This document shows positions 51,183 through 60,109 of a DNA stretch of 64,000 nucleotides, in pieces. Under the pieces are notes generated by a model. The model had not been told where the DNA came from and searched no databases. It saw only the letters and a list, made by a program, of their open reading frames with translations. The translations under genes were made by a program, and so were the position numbers. This DNA comes from Streptomyces sp. WM6386 (GTDB lineage: Bacteria > Actinomycetota > Actinomycetes > Streptomycetales > Streptomycetaceae): positions 1 through 64,000 of the forward strand of contig NZ_JXTE01000029.1 in the NCBI RefSeq assembly GCF_000972385.1, written 5' to 3'. Numbering within the stretch: position 1 is the first letter of the stretch; the number at the start of each line of letters is the position of its first letter.

Positions 51183-52229
51183 TCAGACCGTCGCGACCGG
51201 AGTGAGCGGACTGCCCTGCGTGCCGGGCAGGTTGAGCGGGGGAGCGGTGAGGAGGAAGCGGCTGCGGTCGTGCTCGCGCAGCCAGGCGGCCAGGTCGTTG
51301 AGGTACCAGAGCTCGCCCATGGGAACACCCAGCTTGAACAGGCACAGGTGGTGCAGGGGAAGCAGGGTGTGGGGGCCCTGGGCCTGGGTGACGCCCACGC
51401 CTTCGATGGCGTAGTTGTCCGAGGCGATCGCGGAGATCTGCGACTCGGCGACCCACTCGAGCAGCTTCGGGTCGTCCGCGTCGAGGTAGGCCGCGGTCTG
51501 GTGGATGGCGACCGGGTCGGGGTTCTTCGCCCAGGAGAGGACCTGGGTGGCGAAGCCCGTGTGCAGCAGGAGGATGTCACCCGGCTCGACCACGACGTTG
51601 TCGGCCGCCATGATCTCCTGGAGCTGCTGGAAGTTGACCGGCTGGTAGCCGGTGCCCAGGTGGTGGGCGATGTCGATCAGCACGCCCCGGCCCTGGACGC
51701 CGTGCTGCGCCATGTGCTCCAGGCCCAGGTGGCGGGCGAAGCTCAGGCTCCCGCTGCCGTCGCCCTTGGCGTCCTCCTGCGGACCGACGAGGTCGGCGCC
51801 GGGCCGGAAGCCGTTGTAGAAGATCGGCTCGGCGATTCCGTCGCCGTCGGCGTCGAACTCGGCACCCTGGTGGGCGAGGGCGTCCCACTGGGTGGAGTAC
51901 TGCAGCCAGAGCGTGACCACGTCGTCGGACCACACATCGATCAGGTCGGGCGAGAAGTGCTCGCTCGCCTGGATGTTGTAGAAGACGTCCTGCTGGTGCT
52001 GGAGGTCCTCGGTGGGCCGCAGGATCGGCGGGTAGCGGCGCTGGTTCAGCGAGGTCCCGCCCGGATAGTCGAGCGGCAGGCTCAGGCTGAAGGTGACCCC
52101 GTGCTCGACCTCCCGCACACCCTGCAGGACCTTCTCGGGCGTCAGCAGGTTGATGCGCCCCAGCTCGTCGTCCTCACCGAAATCGCCCCAGGTCGAGCCC
52201 GGCGGCCGCTGCTTCCAACGCTTCGTCAC
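51183..52229 (-). CDS. cyclase family protein (kynurenine formamidase-like hydrolase)
   Basis: 348 residues of the PF04199 fold. The metal motif appears as STQWDALAHQGAEFD near residue 130, a variant of HxGTHxDxPxH; further conserved parts are GRGVLIDIAHHLG, VEPGDILLLHTGF and LLPLHHLCLF. Family members hydrolyse amides, lactones or cyclic compounds using a metal. A lactone substrate would fit the Baeyer-Villiger enzyme encoded nearby (inference). Divergent from the SnoaL-like pair, with a TetR-type palindrome between. Confidence 0.85.
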   Translation of the reverse strand: MTKRWKQRPPGSTWGDFGEDDELGRINLLTPEKVLQGVREVEHGVTFSLSLPLDYPGGTSLNQRRYPPILRPTEDLQHQQDVFYNIQASEHFSPDLIDVWSDDVVTLWLQYSTQWDALAHQGAEFDADGDGIAEPIFYNGFRPGADLVGPQEDAKGDGSGSLSFARHLGLEHMAQHGVQGRGVLIDIAHHLGTGYQPVNFQQLQEIMAADNVVVEPGDILLLHTGFATQVLSWAKNPDPVAIHQTAAYLDADDPKLLEWVAESQISAIASDNYAIEGVGVTQAQGPHTLLPLHHLCLFKLGVPMGELWYLNDLAAWLREHDRSRFLLTAPPLNLPGTQGSPLTPVATV

Positions 52230-52307
52230 GATAAAACGCCTCCTTAGGCGGCAGTCCGACAGTCCTCGTTGACGGCCGTCCGACAGCCGTTCGCATGCTA
52301 TTTGGAT

Positions 52308-52322
52308 TGTACCGATCGGTCA
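52308..52322. promoter_or_regulatory. candidate TetR-type operator (ACCGATCGGT core)
   Basis: Perfect inverted repeat at 52311-52320 in the divergent gap between the cyclase (start 52229) and SnoaL-like genes (start 52412). The leftward flank reads TACAAT on the minus strand, so the site may overlap a -10 element for the cyclase gene. Confidence 0.55.
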
Positions 52323-52411
52323 ACAAGTAGGACTGCTTGAGTATGAGCCTTCAAATTGGCTGTTGCTGAGTAATAGACTGGGTGGTCGAAACCTCGATCC
52401 TTGGAGAGACG

Positions 52412-52810
52412 ATGAGCGAATCCACACAGGCGTGGGTCTCGGCGGGCGTACGTGCCGTGATCGGCGCGCACACCCAGGCCCAGGACGCCGGCCGCACCGA
52501 CGACGTCGTCGCGCTGTACCCGCCCGACGGGGTCCTGGAGCTGCCGGGCATGGACCCCGTCCAGGGGCACGACGCGCTCCGGGCGGCCTTCAAGGGCTGG
52601 GCGCCGACGCAGCCGCAGCAGCACCTGGTGGGCAACACCGTGGTGACGCCCACGGCCGAGGACGAGGCGACGGCCGTGAGCGACGTCGTCTTCTTCCAGC
52701 GCGGCGACACGGGCTGGACGGTCCAGGTCGTCGGGCGCTACGAGGACACCTTCCGCCACATCGACGGCGCCTGGCTGCTCCAGCGACGCGCCACGACCTA
52801 CCAGGCCTGA
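52412..52810 (+). CDS. nuclear transport factor 2 / SnoaL-like protein
   Basis: 132 residues with the NTF2 cone-fold pattern: an N-terminal helix (VSAGVRAVIGAHTQAQDAGR), VVALYPPDGVLELPG, GHDALRAAFKGWA, then a beta sheet (HLVGNTVVTP, DVVFFQRGDTGW, YEDTFRHIDGAWL). Proteins of this type act as small isomerases, cyclases, dehydratases or binding subunits; ketosteroid isomerase shares the fold. ATG 52412 is preceded by GGAGAG. Tandem with a paralogue. Confidence 0.82.
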   Translation: MSESTQAWVSAGVRAVIGAHTQAQDAGRTDDVVALYPPDGVLELPGMDPVQGHDALRAAFKGWAPTQPQQHLVGNTVVTPTAEDEATAVSDVVFFQRGDTGWTVQVVGRYEDTFRHIDGAWLLQRRATTYQA

Positions 52811-52833
52811 ACCGAACCCTAGGGAGACCCACG

Positions 52834-53229
52834 ATGACCGTAACCGCCGAAGCGGCCCTGGCCGGTGTGCAGAACGCGATAGCCGCGTACACCCACGCCC
52901 TGGACGCGGGCCGTACCGAGGTGCTTGCCGAACTGTTCACCGAGGACGGTGTCGCCGAGATCGCGGGCCAGGGCGTCTTCGAGGGCCGCGAGGCGATCCG
53001 CAAGGGCTACGCGGCCTTCGCCCCGCAGGCCCCGCAGCTGCACCTCGTCGGCAACACCGTCCTCACCTCGCCGCCCGGTGACGAGGTGACGGCCGCCAGC
53101 AGCCTCGTCTTCTTCATACGCGGCGAGGCCGGCTGGGCCCCGCTGCTCGTCGGGGCCTACGAGGACACGCTGGTCCGCGAGGACGGCGGGTGGAAGTTCC
53201 GCAAGCGGATCACGACCTTCCAGCCGTAG
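52834..53229 (+). CDS. nuclear transport factor 2 / SnoaL-like protein, tandem paralogue
   Basis: 131 residues aligned end to end with the preceding protein (AIAAYTHALDAGRTEVLAEL, GREAIRKGYAAFAPQ, LHLVGNTVLTSP, LVFFIRGEAGW, YEDTLVREDGGW), so a local duplication. AGGGAGA precedes ATG 52834. Two similar small chains in one operon may form a heterodimer, or two enzymes for related substrates. Confidence 0.82.
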   Translation: MTVTAEAALAGVQNAIAAYTHALDAGRTEVLAELFTEDGVAEIAGQGVFEGREAIRKGYAAFAPQAPQLHLVGNTVLTSPPGDEVTAASSLVFFIRGEAGWAPLLVGAYEDTLVREDGGWKFRKRITTFQP

Positions 53230-53251
53230 CGGAACCGCCCGTACGACCCGG

Positions 53252-53287
53252 ACGCCCGTGCCCCTGGTCCCCAGGCGGCACGGGCGT
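53252..53287. terminator. bidirectional hairpin terminator
   Basis: 11-bp outer stem (53252-53262 with 53277-53287) plus an inner CCTGG/CCAGG stem, between the convergent SnoaL-like and monooxygenase genes. Confidence 0.7.
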
Positions 53288-53296
53288 TCTGCGTAC

Positions 53297-54934
53297 TCAG
53301 GCCTCCGGGTCGGCCGGCTTGGAGAAGGCGAAGGCCGGGAAGTCGGCCTCCACGGACTCCTTGATCAGCTCCTGGAGCTTCCACCGCCCGGTCGGGTTCA
53401 GCAGCTGCTTGACCGGCTTGCCGGGGATGTTGGCGCCGTAGAAGTAGCTGCTCTTGAGGAAGGACGACTGGCCCGCACTGTCGTTGACCAGGTCCGTCCA
53501 CTCCTGCTCCGCGTCCGAGGTCACCTCCACGACGGCGTGGCCGTGGTCGCGGGCGTGCACGATCAGGTCCATGACGTAGTCGACCTGGTCGCCGGAGTAG
53601 CGCGGGTTGTTGCCGAGCGCGCCGTGCGGCCCGCCGGGGAAGTAGAAGTTGGGGAAGCCGGCGGTGGTGACGCCCAGGTAGGTGGACGGTCCGTCGGCCC
53701 AGTACTCCTCCAGCGGCAGCCCCTGCCGGCCGCGCACGCCCAGCCGGTTGAGGGCGCCGGTGCCGAAGTCGTAGCCGGTCGCCCAGATGATGATGTCGAA
53801 CTCCTGGTGGCCCTCGGAGGTCTCGATCCCGGTCTCGGTGATGCGCACGATCGGCGTCTCGTTGATGTCCACGAGCTCCACGGTCGGCTTGTTGTACGCC
53901 TCGTAGTAGCCGGTGCCGAACGGGGGTCGCCGGCCGCCGTAGCCGTGCCCCTTGGGGATCAGTTTCTCGGCCGTCGCGGGGTCCTTGACGATGGACCGGA
54001 TCTTGTCGGCGATGAACGCACAGAACTCCTCGTTGACCGTGGCGTTCGTGGTCATGTCGAAGTAGTGCTCCGACAGCTTGGTGAAGCCGGGGCTGTTCCA
54101 CTTCTGCTCGTAGAACTCCTGGCGTTGCTCCGGGGTGTCGTCGAGACCGGAACGCATGGTGATCTGGTGGAGGAAGCCACTGGGTGAGGTGTTGAGGGTG
54201 TCCCGGATGGACTCGAAGTCACCCTTGAGCCCGGCCTGTTCCTCGGCGGTGATCGGCCGGTTGTTCAGCGGGGTCAGCCAGTCGGCCACCTTCTGGTACA
54301 CCGTCAGCCGCGCGACCTCGTCGGCGATCGCGGGCACGATCTGGACGCCGCTGGAGCCGGTGCCGATCTGGGCGACCCGCTTGCCGGTGAAGTCCACCGC
54401 AGTCTTGGGCCAGCGGCCGGTGTGGTGCTGCTCGCCGCGGAAGTCCTCGCGCCCCGGGATGCCGGGGGTGAACGGCACGGAGAGGATGCCGGTCGCGGCG
54501 ACGACATGGCGGGCCCGGTGCTCGGTGCCGTCCTCGGTGCGCACGGTCCAGACGCCGGAGGTCTCGTCCCAGACCGCCGTGGTCACCTTCGCGCCGAACA
54601 CGATGTGACGGCGCAGGTCGAAGCGGTCGACCACGTAGTTGAAGTAGCGCTCGATCTCCGGCTGGCCGGCGAAGTGCTCCGACCACTCCCACTCCTCCCA
54701 CAGCTCCTTGGAGAACAGGTAGCCGTAGGTGTAGCTCTCGGAGTCGAAGCGCGCCTGCGGGTAGCGGTTCCAGTACCAGGTGCCGCCCACACCGCTGCCC
54801 GCTTCGAGGAGCTTCGTCGAGAAGCCGGAGTCCTGGGCCCGGTACAGCTGGTAGATGCCGGTGACGCCGCCGCCGATGACCAGCACATCTACGAGGCCCT
54901 GGTCCGCCGGGCCGGTCTTCGTGGTTTCGCTCAT
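53297..54934 (-). CDS. Baeyer-Villiger flavin monooxygenase
   Basis: 545 residues. It has the FAD Rossmann motif GGGVTG (21-26), the Baeyer-Villiger fingerprint FRGEQHHTGRWP (165-176, pattern FxGxxxHTxxWP) and the NADPH Rossmann motif GTGSSG (191-196). It inserts oxygen beside a ketone to give an ester or lactone, using NADPH and O2. This type includes cyclohexanone and steroid monooxygenases. Its divergent neighbour operon and the cyclase-like hydrolase could supply the ketone and open the lactone (inference). Confidence 0.93.
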   Translation of the reverse strand: MSETTKTGPADQGLVDVLVIGGGVTGIYQLYRAQDSGFSTKLLEAGSGVGGTWYWNRYPQARFDSESYTYGYLFSKELWEEWEWSEHFAGQPEIERYFNYVVDRFDLRRHIVFGAKVTTAVWDETSGVWTVRTEDGTEHRARHVVAATGILSVPFTPGIPGREDFRGEQHHTGRWPKTAVDFTGKRVAQIGTGSSGVQIVPAIADEVARLTVYQKVADWLTPLNNRPITAEEQAGLKGDFESIRDTLNTSPSGFLHQITMRSGLDDTPEQRQEFYEQKWNSPGFTKLSEHYFDMTTNATVNEEFCAFIADKIRSIVKDPATAEKLIPKGHGYGGRRPPFGTGYYEAYNKPTVELVDINETPIVRITETGIETSEGHQEFDIIIWATGYDFGTGALNRLGVRGRQGLPLEEYWADGPSTYLGVTTAGFPNFYFPGGPHGALGNNPRYSGDQVDYVMDLIVHARDHGHAVVEVTSDAEQEWTDLVNDSAGQSSFLKSSYFYGANIPGKPVKQLLNPTGRWKLQELIKESVEADFPAFAFSKPADPEA

Positions 54935-54966
54935 GTGCTCTCCCGCGTGAGCCTGGATTGATGTTT

Positions 54967-54982
54967 CGACCGGTCAGTCGAA
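54967..54982. promoter_or_regulatory. candidate TetR-type operator, variant
   Basis: CGACCGGTCAGTCGAA, an imperfect palindrome 33 bases upstream of the leftward monooxygenase start. First of two TetR-like elements in this 179-base divergent gap. Confidence 0.4.
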
Positions 54983-55051
54983 TAATGAGGCTGAGAGTAG
55001 AGGAGGGGTCGGATTCATTCAATGGATGTGAATCTCGCCCTGGAGATTGAT

Positions 55052-55070
55052 TGTACCGACCGTCTGGTCT
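55052..55070. promoter_or_regulatory. candidate TetR-type operator, compound
   Basis: TGTACCGACCGTCTGGTCT contains two overlapping registers of the palindrome. Its reverse complement resembles the sites at 48943 and 61659 (AGACC ... CGGTACA). It lies 44 bases before the rightward decarboxylase-like gene. Confidence 0.5.
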
Positions 55071-55113
55071 AACTTTCGCTCAGGGACGCGAAGCCGCGCA
55101 ACGGGAGTCAGAC

Positions 55114-55506
55114 ATGAGTGACGAAGGCGTCAAGGAATCCACCGATCTGCGGGCCGCGGGCTGGAAGGCCATGCGATCCGCCCTGCCGGGCGTGTTCCCC
55201 GACGGCGACCTCGACCTCCGGGACGGTCGCCTCGGGGAGGACCTCGTCGACATAGGCCTCACCAGTGTCTGGGGAGCGCTGTGGGGCAGAGAGGGGCTCG
55301 CGCCGCGTGATCGCAGCCTGGTCACGCTCGGCATCCTCATCGCCCTCGGGGCCGAGACCGAGCTGAAGACCCACGTCCGTATCGCGCTGACGAACGGACT
55401 GACCCAGGACGAGATCGCCGAGGTCATCTACCACTCCAGCGGTTACACCGGTTTCCCCCGGGCCGTCGCCGCCCGGACCGCCGCCCGCGAGGCGCTGGAG
55501 GGCTGA
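55114..55506 (+). CDS. carboxymuconolactone decarboxylase family protein
   Basis: 130-residue all-helical CMD-fold protein. The region LGAETELKTHVRIALTNGLT to EIAEVIYHSSGYTGFP follows the PcaC pattern (ExxxHVRxA, GxTxxEIxEVxxH) rather than the CxxC peroxidase type, so it could be a true lactone decarboxylase or a hydrolase of a lactone acid. CGGGAG precedes ATG 55114. It heads a six-gene rightward operon. Confidence 0.88.
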   Translation: MSDEGVKESTDLRAAGWKAMRSALPGVFPDGDLDLRDGRLGEDLVDIGLTSVWGALWGREGLAPRDRSLVTLGILIALGAETELKTHVRIALTNGLTQDEIAEVIYHSSGYTGFPRAVAARTAAREALEG

Positions 55507-55549
55507 CCACTGCGGTCAGTACGCCACACCACTCATACGAGGAGCACGC

Positions 55550-56290
55550 ATGTCACTTCAGGGAAAGGTCGCGGTCGTCACCGGCGGCGCCCGCGGTATC
55601 GGACGCGGGATCGCGACCGTGCTCGCGGCCAAGGGAGCCGCGGTGGCGGTCTGGGACCTGAACACCGAGGGCGCGGAGAAGACCGTCGCCGAGATCCAGG
55701 CGGCGGGGGGCAGGGCCCTCGCTGTGGGCGGGGACGCCGCCGACGCCGAGGCCGTGGCCCGCTCCGCGGCGCGCACCCGCGAGGAGCTCGGCCCGGTCAC
55801 CATCCTCGTCAACAACGCGGGGATCACCGCCTACGAACCCTTCACCAGCATCAGCGAGGCCTCCTGGGACCGCATGATCGGGATCAACCTCAAAGGCCCG
55901 TTCCTGGTCACCCAGCAGCTCGTCCCCGACATGCTCGAAGCAGGGTGGGGCCGGATCGTGAACATCTCCTCGTCCTCCGCCCAGACCGGCGCCCCGGCCA
56001 TGGCCCACTACGCCTCGTCCAAGGGCGGGGTCATCGCCCTCACCAGGGCGCTGGCGGTCGAGTACATCGAGAAGGGCATCACCGTCAACCATGTCCCGCC
56101 GGGCTTCATCGACACCCCGCTGGTCCGCCAGGGCCCCATCGACGTGGAGGCGGCCGCGGCCACCATGCCGATGAAGCGGGCCGGCACCCCCGAGGACGTC
56201 GCGTACGCCGTGGCCTACCTCGTCTCGGAGGAGGCGGCCTACGTCACCGGCCAGACCTTCGGTGTCAACGGCGGGCGCTACGTCTACTGA
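55550..56290 (+). CDS. SDR family oxidoreductase (FabG-like)
   Basis: 246 residues with TGGARGIGRGIA near residue 12, NNAGITAYEPF, ISSSSAQTG and the catalytic YASSKGGVIAL, ending GVNGGRYVY. Probably oxidises a pathway alcohol to the ketone used by the divergent Baeyer-Villiger enzyme (inference). ACGAGGAG precedes ATG 55550. Confidence 0.9.
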   Translation: MSLQGKVAVVTGGARGIGRGIATVLAAKGAAVAVWDLNTEGAEKTVAEIQAAGGRALAVGGDAADAEAVARSAARTREELGPVTILVNNAGITAYEPFTSISEASWDRMIGINLKGPFLVTQQLVPDMLEAGWGRIVNISSSSAQTGAPAMAHYASSKGGVIALTRALAVEYIEKGITVNHVPPGFIDTPLVRQGPIDVEAAAATMPMKRAGTPEDVAYAVAYLVSEEAAYVTGQTFGVNGGRYVY

Positions 56291-56345
56291 TCCGCCCGCC
56301 CGGCCCGCATCGACACACCGCACCAACGCTGCACTGGAGCCACGC

Positions 56346-57554
56346 ATGAGCATCGACGACGACGTCAGGCCCCCGGCCCACGTCCTGGTAGTGGGCGCCT
56401 CCGCGTCCGGACTGACCACCGTGGAGGCGCTGCGCCGCAGGGGCTACGAGGGCCGGATCACGGTGCTCGGCGACGAACCGCACGCACCGTACGACCGACC
56501 GCCGCTGTCCAAGCAGGTGCTCTCCGGCGCATGGGAGCCGGAGCGGGCCGCGCTGCGGACACAGGACGTACTGTCCGCGCTCGACGCCGAGTTCGTGCTG
56601 GGCGACCCGGCGGTCGGCCTCGACACCGCGTCACGGACCGTGCGCACGCGATCCGGGCGCGAGCTGCGGGCGGACGCGATCGTGATCGCCACGGGCGTAC
56701 GCGTCCGGCGGCTGCCCGGACAGGGCGACCTGACCGGCGTCCACGTGCTGCGCACCCTCGACGACTCGCTCGCCCTGCGCGAGGACCTGCTGGCCGCCGC
56801 ACGGCTGGTCGTCGTCGGCGAGGGCGTCCTCGGCTCCGAGATCGCGGCCACCGCACGGACCCTGGGCCTGGACGTCACGCTCACCGGACCGCTGGCCGCG
56901 CCGATGGCGCTCCAGGTCGGCCCGCTGGTGTCCGGCGTACTCGCCGACCTGCACACCGAACGCGGCGTCAGGCTCCGGCTCGGCAACGGCGTCACCGGAC
57001 TCACCGGTGCGGAAGGCCGGGTCACCGGCGTGCGGCTGACCACCGGCGAGGTGCTGCCCGCCGACGTCGTGGTCGTGGCGATCGGCGCGACACCGGCGAC
57101 GGAGTGGCTCACCGACAGCGGCCTCGAACTCGACAACGGAGTGGTGTGCGACTCCCGTTGCCGGGCGGAGGAGGGGATCTACGCCGTCGGCGACGTGGCC
57201 CGCTGGCACCACGAGGGCCTCGGCCGGCTCATCCGCCTGGAGAACCGGACCAACGCCACCGAGCAGGCCATGGCGGTGGCCGCGGAGATCCTCGGCGAGA
57301 GTCGGCCCTATACGCCGGTGCCGTACTTCTGGACCGACCAGTACGACGCGAAGCTCCAGGTGCACGGCTTCCTGCCGGTCGACGCCGAAGTGGACCTCGT
57401 CGAGGGGGATCTGACGGCCCGTCGCTTCGTCGCCCGGTACCGGGTCGACGGCCGGGTCACCGGTGTCCTCGGCTGGAACATGCCCAAACAAGCCCGCCTG
57501 CTGCGCCGGTCGATCGTCGACGGGCTGCAGGCCGCCGCCACCCCCACGAACTGA
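56346..57554 (+). CDS. ferredoxin reductase, FAD/NAD(P)-dependent
   Basis: 402 residues. The FAD motif is VVGASASGLTTVEAL near residue 14, followed by YDRPPLSKQ, ATGVRVRRLPG, the NAD motif VVGEGVLGSEIAATA and VYAVGD-type IYAVGDVARW. The C-terminal reductase domain with VPYFWTDQYDAKLQ is characteristic of putidaredoxin-reductase-like proteins. With the ferredoxin 57573 and P450 57816 it makes a complete electron chain in one operon. Confidence 0.92.
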   Translation: MSIDDDVRPPAHVLVVGASASGLTTVEALRRRGYEGRITVLGDEPHAPYDRPPLSKQVLSGAWEPERAALRTQDVLSALDAEFVLGDPAVGLDTASRTVRTRSGRELRADAIVIATGVRVRRLPGQGDLTGVHVLRTLDDSLALREDLLAAARLVVVGEGVLGSEIAATARTLGLDVTLTGPLAAPMALQVGPLVSGVLADLHTERGVRLRLGNGVTGLTGAEGRVTGVRLTTGEVLPADVVVVAIGATPATEWLTDSGLELDNGVVCDSRCRAEEGIYAVGDVARWHHEGLGRLIRLENRTNATEQAMAVAAEILGESRPYTPVPYFWTDQYDAKLQVHGFLPVDAEVDLVEGDLTARRFVARYRVDGRVTGVLGWNMPKQARLLRRSIVDGLQAAATPTN

Positions 57555-57572
57555 ACGATCAGGAGAAGTCCC

Positions 57573-57767
57573 ATGAAGGTTGTCGTCGACGAGGACAAGT
57601 GTGTCGCCGCCGGTCAGTGCGTGTCGGCCGCCATGGACGTGTTCGACCAGCGTGAGGAGGACGGCATCGTCGTCGTCCTCGACGAGAACCCGCCGACGGA
57701 GCTGGCCGACGACGTCCGCAACGCCGCCGCGGTGTGCCCGGCCCTGGCCATCCGCATCGAGGAATAA
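57573..57767 (+). CDS. ferredoxin, [3Fe-4S] type
   Basis: 64 residues with cluster cysteines at 10, 16 and 55 (DKCVAAGQC and AVCPALA). The position normally holding the fourth cysteine is alanine, the typical 3Fe P450 ferredoxin. Located between its likely reductase and P450. AGGAGA precedes ATG 57573. Confidence 0.92.
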   Translation: MKVVVDEDKCVAAGQCVSAAMDVFDQREEDGIVVVLDENPPTELADDVRNAAAVCPALAIRIEE

Positions 57768-57815
57768 CCCCCGAACCTCACCCCTTCCCCCCGCACCCAT
57801 CACCGGAGGAGAACC

Positions 57816-59054
57816 ATGGCCGAGGCAGACACCCGGCACGCGCCCGACGAGGCGACGTACTTCTACCAGGACGACCGGGACGCCAAGTGCCCCTTCGCCC
57901 CGCCGCCGGGGCTACGCGCCCTGAACGAGAAGGGCCCCGTCTCGCGGGCCCGCATCTGGGACGGCAGCACCCCCTGGCTCGTCACCGGCCACGCCGCGCA
58001 GCGCGCGATCCTGTCCGACCCCCGGGTCAGCTCGGACGACAAGCTGCCCGGGTTCCCGTTCCCCAACCGGCCCATGGCGGAGACCGCCCATCTGCACCCG
58101 CTGACGATCTTCAACGCCGACGGCGCCGACCACACCCGGATCCGCCGCATGATGACCCGCCCCTTCACCCGCCCCCGGATGGAGGCGCTGCGGCCGGACA
58201 TCCAGCGGTTCACCGACGAGCTCATCGACAAGATGCTGGCGGGCCCCAAACCGGTCGACCTGATGACGGCCCTGTCGCTGCCGCTGCCCTCGCTGATGAT
58301 CTGCGCACTGCTCGGAGTGCCGTACGACGACCACGACTTCTTCCAGGAGCACGCCTCCTTCGCCACCCGCAGCGACAAGACCACCGAGGAGCAGACCGCG
58401 GCCAACCAGGCGCTCGGCGGCTATCTGGCCGGACTCCTCCAGAAGAAGATGGACGAGCCCGCCGAGGACGTGCTCTCGGACTTCGCCGCGCGGATCAAGG
58501 CAGGGGACCTCACCCTTCCCGAGGCCACCCTGCTCTCCATGATCCTGCTGATCGCCGGTCACGAGACCAGCGCCAACATGATCACGCTCGGCACGGCTCT
58601 GCTGCTGGAGAACCCCGAGCAGATCGCGCGGCTGCGCGAGATCGAGGACACCCGGGACGCCGCGGGCGCGGTCGAGGAGATCCTGCGCTATCTCACCGTC
58701 GCCACGTTCGGGCAGCGGCGCATCGCCGCCGAGGACTTCGAGTTCGAGGGCGCGCAGATCAAGGCGGGCGACGGCATCATCGTCCCGCTGCCGGCCGGCA
58801 ACTGGGACCCGGAGGCGTTCCCCGACCCGGAGAAGCTCGACCTCACCCGCAAGGCGACCCATCACCACGCCTTCGGCTGGGGGATCCACCAGTGCCTGGG
58901 CCAGCAGCTCGCCCGTATCGAGCTCCAGGTCGTCTACGGCACCCTCTACCGGCGCATCCCGACCCTGCGTCTCGCCGTCGACCGTGACGAGCTCGCGTTC
59001 CGTCCGGCCGACGCACTCGCCTTCGGCATCGGTGAGCTGCCGGTCACCTGGTGA
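57816..59054 (+). CDS. cytochrome P450
   Basis: 412 residues. The I-helix is LLIAGHETSANM (AGxET), the K-helix EEILR and the heme loop FGWGIHQCLGQQ with the axial cysteine near 360. The tail ELPVTW is shared with the P450 remnant at 23571, so the two derive from one subfamily. It is encoded with its own ferredoxin and reductase and probably hydroxylates a hydrophobic substrate ahead of the SDR and Baeyer-Villiger steps. GGAGGAG precedes ATG 57816. Confidence 0.95.
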   Translation: MAEADTRHAPDEATYFYQDDRDAKCPFAPPPGLRALNEKGPVSRARIWDGSTPWLVTGHAAQRAILSDPRVSSDDKLPGFPFPNRPMAETAHLHPLTIFNADGADHTRIRRMMTRPFTRPRMEALRPDIQRFTDELIDKMLAGPKPVDLMTALSLPLPSLMICALLGVPYDDHDFFQEHASFATRSDKTTEEQTAANQALGGYLAGLLQKKMDEPAEDVLSDFAARIKAGDLTLPEATLLSMILLIAGHETSANMITLGTALLLENPEQIARLREIEDTRDAAGAVEEILRYLTVATFGQRRIAAEDFEFEGAQIKAGDGIIVPLPAGNWDPEAFPDPEKLDLTRKATHHHAFGWGIHQCLGQQLARIELQVVYGTLYRRIPTLRLAVDRDELAFRPADALAFGIGELPVTW

Positions 59055-59150
59055 CAGGGCCGACCGTCCATCGATCCGCGGGTCCCTTCCGTACGGGCGG
59101 GGGCCCGCATCCGTTCCGCATCCCGAGCCGCAGTACAACAGGAGTCAGCC

Positions 59151-60092
59151 ATGAGTGAGTTCAGCTTCGAAGGACGCGTCGCGGTCGTCACGGGCGCGGG
59201 CCGGGGCATCGGCCGTGCCCATGCCCGCCTCCTGGCGGCGCGCGGCGCGAAGGTCGTCGTCAACGACCTGGGCGGATCGATGGAGGGTGACGGCACGGAC
59301 ACCGGGCCCGCGCAGCGGGTCGTCGAGGAGATCACCGAGGCGGGCGGCACAGCCGTCGCCGACACGAACGACGTGTCCACGCAGGCCGGGGGTGAGGCGG
59401 TCATCGGCACCGCGCTCGAACACTTCGGCCGGATCGACATCCTCGTCAACAACGCCGGGATCATCCGCTGGGCGGGTCTGCCGGAGGTCGACGCGGAGAA
59501 CCTGGAGCGCCATCTCGCCGTGCACCTCGTCGGCTCCTTCAACACACTGCGCGCCGCCTGGCCACACTTCGTGGAGCAGAACTACGGCCGGGTCGTGCTG
59601 ACGACGTCCAGCGGTGTGTTCGGACTGCCCAACAACCTGTCGTACGCGGCGGCCAAGGGCGGCACGATCGGACTCGCCCGCAGCGCGAAGCTGGCGGGGG
59701 AGCCGCACAACATCAAGGTCAACCTGATCGCCCCGGCGGCCATGACCCGCATGGGCGGCGGCTCAGAGGAGGAGCCCACCGAGGCGGTGCCCGGGCAGCC
59801 GTACATGCCGTCGGACGCGGTGGCGCCGATGGTCGCGTACCTCGCCCACGAGAGCTGCCCGGTCAGCGGCGAGATCTACACGGCCGGCGCGGGCCGGTTC
59901 GCCCGTCTCTTCATCGCGTCGACCGAGGGTTACGCACACGTGGACGGTCCGGCCGGCATCGAGGACGTGGCCGCGAACTGGGACGCGATCAACGACGAGA
60001 AGGGCTACTACGTGCCCTCCGACCTGATGGCCTGGTCCGGCGCCTTCCTCAAGCACCAGTTCGGGCCGGACGCCGGCTTCGCCGCCTCGTAG
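59151..60092 (+). CDS. SDR family oxidoreductase, HSD17B4/multifunctional-type
   Basis: 313 residues with TGAGRGIGRAHARLLA near residue 14, VVVNDLGGSMEGDGTD, NNAGIIRW, TSSGVFG and the catalytic YAAAKGGTIGL. The DLGGS loop and the extended C-terminus after IYTAGAGRFARLF match 17-beta-hydroxysteroid dehydrogenase type 4-like 3-hydroxyacyl-CoA dehydrogenases. ACAGGAG precedes ATG 59151. Last gene of the operon, followed by a strong terminator. Confidence 0.9.
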   Translation: MSEFSFEGRVAVVTGAGRGIGRAHARLLAARGAKVVVNDLGGSMEGDGTDTGPAQRVVEEITEAGGTAVADTNDVSTQAGGEAVIGTALEHFGRIDILVNNAGIIRWAGLPEVDAENLERHLAVHLVGSFNTLRAAWPHFVEQNYGRVVLTTSSGVFGLPNNLSYAAAKGGTIGLARSAKLAGEPHNIKVNLIAPAAMTRMGGGSEEEPTEAVPGQPYMPSDAVAPMVAYLAHESCPVSGEIYTAGAGRFARLFIASTEGYAHVDGPAGIEDVAANWDAINDEKGYYVPSDLMAWSGAFLKHQFGPDAGFAAS

Positions 60093-60109
60093 GACCGCAG
60101 GCCGCGACA

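Noticed and set aside
52412..53229. Polyketide cyclase genes of an antibiotic cluster
   Set aside because: SnoaL-like folds suggested this, but no ketosynthase, carrier protein or other polyketide genes occur; the context is catabolic.
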